From G963662655 sp963665015 (lineage in GTDB: Bacteria > Cloacimonadota > Cloacimonadia > Cloacimonadales > JAIOQZ01), in the NCBI GenBank assembly GCA_963665015.2, contig CAXXSY010000003.1, positions 558,001-622,000 of the forward strand: a DNA stretch of 64,000 nt. Reading direction: 5' to 3'. The stretch's first letter is position 1. Each line of letters opens with the position of its first letter. The notes under the pieces are model-generated. The model made no database searches. It was given only the letters and a program-made list of their open reading frames with translations, and was not told where the DNA came from. This document shows, piece by piece, positions 33,059 through 41,519 of the stretch. Position numbers and translations under genes: made by a program.

Positions 33059-34013
33059 AATTGTTTTCATGGGCACGCCCGAGTTCGCCGTGTCGGCGCT
33101 CAGGCGACTTGCGGACAGCCCGTACAAGCCAGTTCTGGTGGTTACGCAGCCCGACCGTCCGAAGGGACGGAAGCGTCGTCTCGCGCCACCGCCGGTAAAG
33201 GTTCTTGCGCTCGAACTCGGTATTCCCGTCATCCAGCCGGAGGACGTCAACGATCCCGAAGCGGTCGAACAGATCGCGGTGGTGAAACCGGACGCTGTCG
33301 TGACCGCCGCCTACGGTGGGTTTCTGGGTAAAAATCTGCGCGAATTGCCACCGTTCGGATGCCTGAACCTGCACCCGTCGTTATTGCCGCGCTACCGTGG
33401 ATCGAGCCCCATCAACGCCGCGCTGTTCCATGGCGATACTGTCACCGGTAACACTATCTTCAGGCTGACCCGGCGCATGGACGCGGGTCCGATCCTGTAC
33501 CGGCACGAGGTCGATATCGTTACCGACGAATGCTACACCGAACTGCACGACAGGCTCGCCGCCATGGGGGGGGAAGACCTGGCCGTCACGCTCGGGATGC
33601 TCGAACGGGGCGAGATCGTGGAAAAAAAGCAGGATCACGAGATGGCCACCTTCTGCGGCAAGATCGAGAAGTCGGATACGTTCATCGACTGGACTCTGTC
33701 GGCGGAAGCGATTCATAACCACGTGCGAGGTCTGGCGTTACAGCCTGGCGCGATCGCGTTTTTCCGCGACAATCCTTTGAAAATTATCCGTACTGGGCTG
33801 CTCGAAGAGTCATCGGACAAAGAGCCGGGAACGATCGTCGAGATCGTGAAAAATACGGGCTTCAAGGTGGCGACGGGGGATCGTGTTCTGCTCGTCACCG
33901 AGGTGCAGCCTGCCGGTAAGAAGATCATGACCGCGCACGCCTACAGCCTCGGCGCACGGATCGAGGAAGGGGAGATTTTCAGCCATGCCGATCGAGATCG
34001 GGACCAAGTATAA
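33027..34013 (+). CDS. fmt: Methionyl-tRNA formyltransferase
   Basis: A 328-residue enzyme that formylates initiator methionyl-tRNA. The N-terminal Rossmann domain starts RIVFMGTPEFAV and holds the catalytic Asn/His region NLHPSLLPRYRGSSPI; the C-terminal domain carries the tRNA-binding fold. ATG 33027 gives a short extra N-terminus (MASTSASSIS) and overlaps def by 32 bases. A later start near the end of def is possible, but no good alternative codon was found. The DUF116 gene downstream overlaps by 29 bases. Confidence 0.95.
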   Translation: MASTSASSISRIVFMGTPEFAVSALRRLADSPYKPVLVVTQPDRPKGRKRRLAPPPVKVLALELGIPVIQPEDVNDPEAVEQIAVVKPDAVVTAAYGGFLGKNLRELPPFGCLNLHPSLLPRYRGSSPINAALFHGDTVTGNTIFRLTRRMDAGPILYRHEVDIVTDECYTELHDRLAAMGGEDLAVTLGMLERGEIVEKKQDHEMATFCGKIEKSDTFIDWTLSAEAIHNHVRGLALQPGAIAFFRDNPLKIIRTGLLEESSDKEPGTIVEIVKNTGFKVATGDRVLLVTEVQPAGKKIMTAHAYSLGARIEEGEIFSHADRDRDQV

Positions 34014-34755
34014 GAACCTGTTTCTGGTGCTCGCGTCGCTGAGCCTCATCCTCGCGATGGCGGTCACGACGATGCTGTGGTGGTTCATCTCGCCAAGACT
34101 GCACGAGATCAGCCACTGGCTGGCGATTGCTACCCTCACCGCGCTGCGAGTGTTCTACTTCGTCGTGCTATTCGGCATTCTGCTGATGCTACTCACCTGC
34201 TACCTCGAAAAAAACCTGCTCATCCTGCGATTCCCGGTGCGGCTTGCAACGCAATTCCTGTTTCCGGTGACGGTGTTCCTCGGCAGGCTGATCGGGATAT
34301 CGAAAGACAAGATTCGTGAGTCGTACGTGCATGTGAACAACGCGCTTACGAAAGCCATGCAGATGCAGTACAAACCGTCCGAAATCCTGGTACTGCTGCC
34401 GCACTGCCTTCAGCACACCGACTGCAATATACGCATTACCAACGATATCCGACTCTGCTCGGGCTGCGGCAAATGCAATATCGCGGAACTGAAGAAGCTT
34501 GCCGAAAAGTACGATATCACCATCGCCATCGCCACCGGCGGCACGCTCGCGCGTCGTATCATCGTACGCAATCGACCAAAATTCATCATCGCCGTGGCGT
34601 GCCAGCGCGACCTTGTCGATGGCATTCAGGACGCCTTTCCCATACCGGTTTACGGCATCCTCAACGAGCGACCCGAAGGCCCCTGCGTCAATACGCGCGT
34701 CGCAGTCGATAAGCTCGAACATGTGCTGGAGAATGTGCTGATAACCAACTTCTGA
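33985..34755 (+). CDS. DUF116 family membrane protein with cysteine motifs
   Basis: A 256-residue protein with two N-terminal membrane helices (about 12-36 and 48-72) and a cytoplasmic domain carrying the DUF116 cysteine pattern: HCLQHTDCNIR followed by CSGCGKCNI. Five closely spaced cysteines suggest an iron-sulfur or zinc site. The rest contains IAIATGGTLARRIIV and IIAVACQRDLVDGIQ, reminiscent of a nucleotide- or substrate-binding fold. The family has no assigned function. Placement directly after def and fmt, with 29 bases of overlap, is also common for this family elsewhere, which suggests a link to formyl or one-carbon metabolism or to translation initiation. Confidence 0.88.
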   Translation: MPIEIGTKYKNLFLVLASLSLILAMAVTTMLWWFISPRLHEISHWLAIATLTALRVFYFVVLFGILLMLLTCYLEKNLLILRFPVRLATQFLFPVTVFLGRLIGISKDKIRESYVHVNNALTKAMQMQYKPSEILVLLPHCLQHTDCNIRITNDIRLCSGCGKCNIAELKKLAEKYDITIAIATGGTLARRIIVRNRPKFIIAVACQRDLVDGIQDAFPIPVYGILNERPEGPCVNTRVAVDKLEHVLENVLITNF

Positions 34756-34824
34756 ATGTCCGACCAAAGGGAGGTCTTCCGAATGTTGGTATCGCGGTAG
34801 CTTGTCGCGGCGATCAGCGCTTAC
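34744..34824. repeat. Repeat remnants, families D and F
   Basis: A short family D unit (34744-34790) with outer arms ACCAAC and GTTGGT encloses CTTCTGAATGTCCGA and GTCTTCCGAATGTT. A family F fragment with CAGCGCTTAC follows at 34807-34824. The gap 34756-34946 between the convergent DUF116 and ZIP genes holds nothing else recognisable. Confidence 0.65.
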
Positions 34825-34946
34825 AGAATTTATTACGGACACTCATTGATTTTGTTGTCCTTACCCACTCGTTGTGTAACAGAGCCAAAATTTCGATGCA
34901 GGATACACAATCGGGATTTATAGCGAATTGTAAAGGCTTTTACGTG

Positions 34947-35651
34947 CTACAGCAGCTTTTCTCCCAGCATACCCACCAGGTATCCGATGCTTGCCCCGGA
35001 CGCGGGAAGCCACGCACCTCGAAACTTTGCCAGCGGTGCGATGTCCTGGAAGATCAGATAGAGAATTCCACCGGCCGCGAACAGCATGATACCCGCGATC
35101 GTGTTGGGCATGTTGGACAGGAAACCGTACCCGAGCAGCGCGGCGACAACGCCGGTGAAGCTCAGTGCGAGCATAACGGACAATGTTTTTCTCACGCTCC
35201 AGATTTTGCGCAGTTCTCCGTAGGTGTTGAAGCCTTCCGGCAGGTTTTGCAGTCCGATAAAGATTGCCAGCAGAAGCCCGAACGAATGATCGTGCGCGAA
35301 CGACGCGCCCAGCGCCAGCGACTCCGGCAGATAATCCATCATCATCCCCATGAGCTGCGCCATGGAGCCTTTCATTTTGCTCAGGGCCCAGTCGAAGGCC
35401 ATGAACGAAAACGTTCCGCCCACCATAAGGATGATCAGTTCGGGGACATCCAGCAGCTTCATCGCACGCGGAACCAGTGCGAACGATATGGCGCCGAGTA
35501 GTACGCCACCGCCGAACGCGATGGTCCAGTGCAGGATCTCCGTGCGGATATGCCTGTCTCGCACCTTGAAGAAGTAGGCGACCAGTCCGCCGATGATCAC
35601 CGTTATCCCAGATAATAAGGAATAGATCGCGATCGTTCCGATTTCGTGCAT
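34947..35651 (-). CDS. ZIP family metal transporter
   Basis: ATG 35651 with GAGG upstream gives 234 residues (MHEIGTIAIY); the open frame extends further back without support. About eight membrane helices are seen. The conserved metal-binding helix usually reads HN-x-x-EG; here helix 4 reads MMDYLPESLALG and helix 5 reads GLQNLPEGFN, so metal ligands are Asp/Glu in the first and Asn/Glu in the second. The change from His-Asn to Asp-Tyr in the first site may alter metal choice or direction. ZIP proteins carry Zn, Fe or Mn into the cytoplasm. It stands alone between repeat-rich gaps. Confidence 0.85.
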   Translation of the reverse strand: MHEIGTIAIYSLLSGITVIIGGLVAYFFKVRDRHIRTEILHWTIAFGGGVLLGAISFALVPRAMKLLDVPELIILMVGGTFSFMAFDWALSKMKGSMAQLMGMMMDYLPESLALGASFAHDHSFGLLLAIFIGLQNLPEGFNTYGELRKIWSVRKTLSVMLALSFTGVVAALLGYGFLSNMPNTIAGIMLFAAGGILYLIFQDIAPLAKFRGAWLPASGASIGYLVGMLGEKLL

Positions 35652-35746
35652 GAAGACCTCAATTTTAATTTTGAACAAGCATGGATGTGGTTGATTACGC
35701 GTGTCAAGCAATAATGAAGATGGAGCGTGGCTATCCCCCTCTCGAT

Positions 35747-35848
35747 GGTGCGTCAAGCTCCAGCTTGCCATCCTTTTCTCTGGCACTCATTGGTAGAGCG
35801 CTTTGGGGGAAAGATATGAGAAAGGGCAGACACCAAGGCCTGCCCTAC
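35747..35848. repeat. Repeat remnants, families C and A
   Basis: GTCAAGCTCCAGCTTGCCA (near 35752) is a family C palindrome (compare GCCGAGCTGGAGCTCGGC in the 3841-4683 block and GCCAAGCTCCAGCTTGGC at 44090). At 35824-35848 lies a single family A unit of the REPIN type. They fill the 212-base gap upstream of the ZIP gene and downstream of pta. Confidence 0.7.
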
Positions 35849-35863
35849 AGAAATATCAATTGA

Positions 35864-36853
35864 TCAGACGGACATCAGGGATGCCAGCACGGATGTGTTG
35901 ACGATGTCTTCGGCGGAGCATCCGCGCGAGAGGTCGCAGATCGGAGCTGCGAGGCCCTGGATGACCGGGCCGATGGCCTCGGCTTTTGCGAAGCGCTGTA
36001 CCAGCTTGTAGCCGATGTTTCCGGCTTGCAGGTCGGGGAAAATCAGGACGTTGGCATTGCCGGCGACCTTGCTGCCGGGGGCCTTCTTCTCGCCGATCTT
36101 GGGAACAACCGCCGCGTCGAGCTGAAGCTCACCGTCGTATTCGAAATCGACCTTGCGCTCGTCGAGGATGGATCGGGTTTCGAGCACCTTGTCAACCAGT
36201 TCGTGCTGCGCGCTGCCCTTGGTTGCGAAGGACAGGAGCGCTACCTTCGGATCGTCACCGAGCAGCTTCTTGCGGGTGAGCGCGGTGCTCATGGCGATGT
36301 CGGCGAGCTGTGCGGCGTCCGGATTCGGCACGACCGCGCAGTCGGCAAAGAGGTAGATGCGGTCTTCGCCCATGTAGTCGGGCACGACCATGATGAACGA
36401 GCTGGAGACGGTCTTGAGTCCGGCTGCGACACCGACCACGTGTAGCGCGGCACGCAGGACGTCCGCGGTGGTGTTGGCGGCGCCGGCGACCATGCAATGC
36501 GCGATGCCGAATTTGACCATCAGCGCGCCCGAGTAGAGCGGTTCCTTGACGGTTTCGGCGGCGACTTCCATCGTCATGCCGCGTTTTTTACGTCGTTCGT
36601 AGAGGAATTCCGCGAACTCGGCGTTCTTCTCGAACGAAGCCGGATCGATGATCTGGGTATCGCCCAGCTCGACACCGAGCTTTTGGGCTTGCTGGTTGAC
36701 GGTCTCGGGGTTTCCCAGCAGGATCGGCTTGGCCAGACCATGCTTGACGATCTCGGCGCAGGCGATGAGGGTGCGATCGTCGAACGCCTCGGGCAGAACC
36801 ACGGTGCGGACATTCTCTTTCGCCTTGTTTCTCAGGGTTTCAACTATGTTCAT
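35864..36853 (-). CDS. pta: Phosphate acetyltransferase
   Basis: A 329-residue enzyme that converts acetyl-CoA and phosphate to acetyl phosphate, the first step of acetate formation with ATP yield. It is the short, single-domain form, with VVLPEAFDDRTL near the N-terminus and the C-terminal signature FPDLQAGNIGYKLVQR. No acetate kinase gene is in the window. The start codon overlaps the stop of glyS by 4 bases (ATGA), so the two are coupled. Pta fits a fermentative or anaerobic life style. Confidence 0.95.
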   Translation of the reverse strand: MNIVETLRNKAKENVRTVVLPEAFDDRTLIACAEIVKHGLAKPILLGNPETVNQQAQKLGVELGDTQIIDPASFEKNAEFAEFLYERRKKRGMTMEVAAETVKEPLYSGALMVKFGIAHCMVAGAANTTADVLRAALHVVGVAAGLKTVSSSFIMVVPDYMGEDRIYLFADCAVVPNPDAAQLADIAMSTALTRKKLLGDDPKVALLSFATKGSAQHELVDKVLETRSILDERKVDFEYDGELQLDAAVVPKIGEKKAPGSKVAGNANVLIFPDLQAGNIGYKLVQRFAKAEAIGPVIQGLAAPICDLSRGCSAEDIVNTSVLASLMSV

Positions 36854-38949
36854 GATTGATCTCCTTCCACAACGATTTTCGCGATATCGGCAATGCGCAG
36901 GAAGAGTTTCCTGATGCCGGATAACAGGCTGTATCGGTTTTTTCTTATTGGAATATCTTCGGTGTTGACCAGCACATCGTCGAAGAACCGGTCGATGGTC
37001 GCGCCGTATTCGACGAGCAGGTCGAGGCAGGTCGTGTAATTCTTCTCGGGAAGCAGTTCGGCGATGCGCTTTTCAAGCGCCAGGTATCCTTCATAGAGTG
37101 CTTTTTCGGCATCCTCGGCAAGCATGTCCGGATTGACCGGCTTCAGATCACCCGCTTCCTCGATGATGTTGGAGACGCGCTTGAAGCCCAGCACCAGACG
37201 GACAAAGTCGTTACGCGTCTTGAACTGCTGAAGCGCTTGCGCGCGGTGAACGAGATCGGGAATGTTGCTGTAGTCGATGTGCATCACGCTGTCGATCACG
37301 TCGTAGTCGATATTCTTCTGCTGCAAGAGCCAATCGACGCGCTGCCGGAAGAAGTTCTGGACGATCTTCTTGTTGTGTCCGGGTTCGTCGAGCTTGGTTT
37401 CGAGCAGCTCGAAGCTTCTTTCGATCAGGTCGAGGATGCTGAATTCGAATCCGAATTGGTCGATGATAAGCACGATTCCGTTGGCGGCACGGCGTAGCGC
37501 GAAGGGATCGTTCGATCCGGTGGGGATCATATCGACGCCGATGATGCCGCAGACGGTGTCCATTTTGTCACCGATGGCGACGAGCGCGCCGGGGATCGAT
37601 GTGGGCAGGCCGTCGTTCTGTCCGCGCGGAAGGTAATGCTCTTCGATGGCGCTGGCGACGTCGTTCGGCTCTTCGCACTGGAGCGCGTATTTTCCGCCGA
37701 TGTAGCCCTGGAGCTTGGTGAATTCCTTCTCGCCGAGCATGGTGGTCACCAGGTCGGCTTTGCAGAGGAGCGCGGCGCGGTCGGCATGTTGTGCGGTACT
37801 GTCGTCGATATCGGTATGATCGGCGATGAATCTGCACAGCTCGCGGATGCGTCCGGTTTTTTCGAGCAAGTTGCCGAGTTTGGACTGGAAGGTTACTTCT
37901 TCGAGTCGTTGCACGAAGGCTTCCAGCGGTTGCGCGGTGTCCTCGTCGTAGTAGAATTCGGCGTCGTCCAGCCTCGGACGGATCACCTTTTCGTTTCCGA
38001 GCTTGATGAGGTCGGAGTAGTTGGGGTCGCCGTTGGATATGAAGATAAACTTGTTGACCAGCTTTCCTTCCGCGTCCTGTGCGGCGAAGCACTTCTGGTG
38101 CTCGGAGAGCGTCGAGGTGATGATCTTCTCGGGCAGTCGCAGGAATCGCTCGTCGAATTCGCCGGTAGCTGCGGTGGGGTATTCGACCAGGTCTGTGCAT
38201 ATCTCGATCAGGTTCTCGTCCATGATGACGCGCAGGTTGTCGGTCTTTTCGAGGTCGGCGAGTTGCTGCCTGATCATCTTGTTTCTGCGATCCCGCTCGG
38301 GGATGACCCACACGGATTCGAGCTTCTCGATGTACTCGGACGGCGAGGCGATTTCGATCTTGTTTTCTAGCTTCTGCCAGCGGTTTCCGAAGGTGAAGCG
38401 GTCGCTTTTCAGCCCGATCTCGCGGATGAAGACAACCTCTTCGCCGAACAGCGCCAGGAGCCATCGAACCGGACGCGCGAAGCTGAATTCCTTGTTGTTC
38501 CAGCGCATCGATTTCGGGAAGTTGAATTCGTGCAGAACGCCGGAGCAGATTTCTCTCAGGATATCTTTCGAGGGACGTCCCTTCTTTTCGATCTTGATTC
38601 CGATGTATCGACCCTTGTCGGTCTCTTTGATGTAGATATCGTCTTCGGTAGCGCCGGCTCCGCGTAGGAAGCCCTGCCCCGCTTTGGAGAGGTTTCCTTC
38701 CGCATCGAACGCGATACGCTCGGCGGGTCCGATACGCTCCAGAACCTCGTCTTCCTGCATGGACTGAAGCTGACCGATCAGGATGGCGAAGCGCCGTGGC
38801 GTGCTATATAAGTGCATGGTTTCGTATGCGAGTTTATGCTGCTTGAGCTGTTCCCTGAACCAGGATTCCAGCTTTTTCATCGCCTTGTCGATGAATCCGG
38901 CGGGTATCTCCTCCACGCCGATCTCGAACAGAAAATCTTGTCGCTGCAT
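36850..38949 (-). CDS. glyS: Glycyl-tRNA synthetase beta subunit
   Basis: A 699-residue protein starting LFEIGVEEIPAGFIDKA, the hallmark of the beta chain of the bacterial alpha2-beta2 glycyl-tRNA synthetase, with STPRRFAILIG and SKSMRW-type internal motifs (FPKSMRWNN). The beta chain binds tRNA; the catalytic alpha chain (glyQ) is needed too. It usually lies directly upstream, but here the upstream region switches to a plus-strand permease, so glyQ is elsewhere. Ribosome-binding site GGAGG lies seven bases before ATG. It overlaps pta by 4 bases. Confidence 0.96.
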   Translation of the reverse strand: MQRQDFLFEIGVEEIPAGFIDKAMKKLESWFREQLKQHKLAYETMHLYSTPRRFAILIGQLQSMQEDEVLERIGPAERIAFDAEGNLSKAGQGFLRGAGATEDDIYIKETDKGRYIGIKIEKKGRPSKDILREICSGVLHEFNFPKSMRWNNKEFSFARPVRWLLALFGEEVVFIREIGLKSDRFTFGNRWQKLENKIEIASPSEYIEKLESVWVIPERDRRNKMIRQQLADLEKTDNLRVIMDENLIEICTDLVEYPTAATGEFDERFLRLPEKIITSTLSEHQKCFAAQDAEGKLVNKFIFISNGDPNYSDLIKLGNEKVIRPRLDDAEFYYDEDTAQPLEAFVQRLEEVTFQSKLGNLLEKTGRIRELCRFIADHTDIDDSTAQHADRAALLCKADLVTTMLGEKEFTKLQGYIGGKYALQCEEPNDVASAIEEHYLPRGQNDGLPTSIPGALVAIGDKMDTVCGIIGVDMIPTGSNDPFALRRAANGIVLIIDQFGFEFSILDLIERSFELLETKLDEPGHNKKIVQNFFRQRVDWLLQQKNIDYDVIDSVMHIDYSNIPDLVHRAQALQQFKTRNDFVRLVLGFKRVSNIIEEAGDLKPVNPDMLAEDAEKALYEGYLALEKRIAELLPEKNYTTCLDLLVEYGATIDRFFDDVLVNTEDIPIRKNRYSLLSGIRKLFLRIADIAKIVVEGDQS

Positions 38950-39116
38950 GATTCCTCCGATTTTCGGATCATTCTTGCGGCAGAAAATATTGACATGCGA
39001 ATTTGTCTATATTTTTCCATTTGACATTTAACGCCGAAAACGGTATTGCGTTTTTTATACTCGTTCATGGAACAATCATTGCATGAACCGCCATTCATCA
39101 CTGTCAAGGAGCCTTC

Positions 39117-41510
39117 ATGCACAAAATCCCGCGAATCCTGCGCGTCTGGCTGAACGAGCCGCTTCTGAGCTTGATCCTCATGGTCTGCATGGTGATCGGC
39201 ATCGCCATGTTCGTTCTGCTGACCATCCACATCACCTACCAGCTCTCCTGGGACGAGCACCTGCCGAATTACAGGAACACCTGGCGTTTACAAATGACGC
39301 GCGAGGGAAGCCTCAACGAGCGATCCTCCAACGTCTCGAACGATATATTCGAGGTCATTCTGGGGAGATTGCCGCAGATTCGCGACTGGTACATGGTTCT
39401 TCCGGTTCTGATCGAAAACAACTTCATCTATGAGGATCGGTATGTCGTTTTCGGTAACTTCGGTTTCTGTTCGAAGAATCTGCCGGAGATGCTCGACCTC
39501 GAGATGGTCTATGGTTCACGCGACAACTGTTTTTCCGAAGATTTCTCGACGATCATTTCGCACAAGAAGTCGCTGGAGCTGTTCGGGGATGTCGATCCCA
39601 CCGGCGAAACGCTCTATAGCATGGAAGACGGGGTAAAGGTACCCGCAACGACCATCTCGGGCGTCTTCGAGGATCCGCCGCCGAATCAGCATTTACATTG
39701 CGATGCCTACCGATACATCACGCGCTACGACCTCGATCGTTCCTCCACCGTCTGGGAAAATCCGACCATGGATTGTCTGACAACGCAGATATACGCTCTT
39801 CTGGAGGACGGAACGGACCCACAGATTCTGGTGGATGAGGCCAATCGCCTTATCGAAGAGAATCGCAGGCATATCGAAGGACTCGATGAAGGCGACGTGA
39901 TCTCCTTTCGGGTGACGCGCCTGGACGAAATCCACTACGACGACAACACGGACGACATCTTCGATTTCGAGAGGATGGATCGCACCCGGATGATCAAGTA
40001 CGGCGTTGTCGCGCTGGCGATCCTGATGGTGCTGGTCACCAACAGCATGATCCTGCTGACCGTCCGCGTCATGAGCCGCAAGAAAGAGATCGATATCCGC
40101 AGAAACGTGGGCGCGGGAAGTCTGGACATCCTGCGGCAGTTTGGGATGGAACACGTCGGGATATATAGCCTGATGGTCATCCTGTCGGGGATTCTGGTCT
40201 ATCTGATCCTGCCGTGGGTGCACAATACGGTTCCCGGCTTTACCATCGACAATATCATCTGGCACAAGACGATCGCGGTATCGATGATCGGATTGCTCGT
40301 CGCAGGATCGGTCATCGTGCTGTATCCGGCTGTCGTGGCGCGCATGATCCTGTTCGGCAAGCGCTCGTCAAATTTCTGGAAGATCGCCATGCTGGTGCAG
40401 CTCACGATCTCGATGATCCTCATGGTCAGCGCGATCCTTCTCTATCGCCAGACGCATCTGCTCGACAGCCACGATCCGGGATTCGACATACAGGGTATTA
40501 CCTCGTTCCAGGCGTCCGGATCCGAGAGAATTTCCCCCGAGAGGCTCGAAAAGATGCTGAAGATTCCCGGTGTCGAGGCAGTCACATCCACCTTCAATCT
40601 CAGCTTCAACCCCGGTATGTACTACTACCAGGAAGCACTTACCGTTCAGGGCGAGGAATCCACCGGTAAATACCGCCGATGCGCGTTCGCGATGGTCGCC
40701 GACAATTTCTTCGACGTATTCCGCATAAACCTCTTGCAGGGGCGAGTCTGGGAGAGTACCGATTCGACGGGTGTCGTGGTGAACCAGGCCTTCATGAACC
40801 GGTACGCGCGGCACGGTATCGACATAGGTACCCCGGTGGAGATATGCCTCGAGGACTACGACTCGTCAACGCTCAACGGATCGATTATTGGCGTGGTCGA
40901 GGATTCTTACTGGCGCAGCACGCGGAACAAGGCCGATCCGATGGTCTATTTCCGCGGAGACGAAATCGGCGTTTTCTATCACTTCCGCATCACGCCCTCC
41001 AGAGAAAAGGAGGCGCAGAAACAGATCATGGAGATGCTCGAGGCGGATATGAGGACCGGGCTTTTCACACCCGAAATGTACGACACGGACTGGGAGCACG
41101 CACACCAGTACGACGAGGAACGCAACTTCATGAAGCTGACGGTTTTCATCGCCGCGCTGGGCATGTTCTTCACCTTCGTGGGCATCTTCGGTATGACGGC
41201 ATACACCCTGCGCTACCAGATGAAGAACCTCGCCATACGGAAAGTCTTCGGCGCGACGCCGCTGAACACGATCGCGTACCTCATGCGCAGCTACCTGATT
41301 CTGCTCGGAATCGCACTTGGCGTATCCATCCCGGTCTGCCAGTACGTCTTGCAGGAGTGGCTGCAAAACTTCGCCAACCGCGTCGGCCTGAACGCGATCG
41401 ATTTTCTGGCAGGACTGGCCGTAAGCTTCGTCATGATCCTGCTCGCCGTGCTGATCCACTGGCTCAGGTTGCACCGAACCAACCTGATCCAGTACCTGAG
41501 AACCGAATAA
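39117..41510 (+). CDS. ABC transporter permease, MacB/FtsX duplicated type (copy 1)
   Basis: A 797-residue inner-membrane protein with AAGGAG before the start. One helix at 18-42 is followed by a large periplasmic domain (about 45-280), three helices (about 285-415), a further helix at about 420-440, a second periplasmic domain, and three C-terminal helices (about 680-790). That is two FtsX units in one chain, the form common in Bacteroidota and relatives. The repeated IxIRRNVGAGSLDILRQF and LAIRKVFGATPLNTIAYL segments are the coupling helices that contact the ATPase. No ATPase gene is adjacent. A close paralogue follows 9 bases later, so the pair may form a heterodimer. Confidence 0.88.
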   Translation: MHKIPRILRVWLNEPLLSLILMVCMVIGIAMFVLLTIHITYQLSWDEHLPNYRNTWRLQMTREGSLNERSSNVSNDIFEVILGRLPQIRDWYMVLPVLIENNFIYEDRYVVFGNFGFCSKNLPEMLDLEMVYGSRDNCFSEDFSTIISHKKSLELFGDVDPTGETLYSMEDGVKVPATTISGVFEDPPPNQHLHCDAYRYITRYDLDRSSTVWENPTMDCLTTQIYALLEDGTDPQILVDEANRLIEENRRHIEGLDEGDVISFRVTRLDEIHYDDNTDDIFDFERMDRTRMIKYGVVALAILMVLVTNSMILLTVRVMSRKKEIDIRRNVGAGSLDILRQFGMEHVGIYSLMVILSGILVYLILPWVHNTVPGFTIDNIIWHKTIAVSMIGLLVAGSVIVLYPAVVARMILFGKRSSNFWKIAMLVQLTISMILMVSAILLYRQTHLLDSHDPGFDIQGITSFQASGSERISPERLEKMLKIPGVEAVTSTFNLSFNPGMYYYQEALTVQGEESTGKYRRCAFAMVADNFFDVFRINLLQGRVWESTDSTGVVVNQAFMNRYARHGIDIGTPVEICLEDYDSSTLNGSIIGVVEDSYWRSTRNKADPMVYFRGDEIGVFYHFRITPSREKEAQKQIMEMLEADMRTGLFTPEMYDTDWEHAHQYDEERNFMKLTVFIAALGMFFTFVGIFGMTAYTLRYQMKNLAIRKVFGATPLNTIAYLMRSYLILLGIALGVSIPVCQYVLQEWLQNFANRVGLNAIDFLAGLAVSFVMILLAVLIHWLRLHRTNLIQYLRTE

Positions 41511-41519
41511 GGAGAATCC

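Noticed and set aside
33027..33100. Later start for fmt that avoids overlapping def
   Set aside because: The next in-frame ATG (FMGTPEF) falls inside the first beta-strand motif, which would remove RIVF and damage the fold, so the overlapping start is kept.
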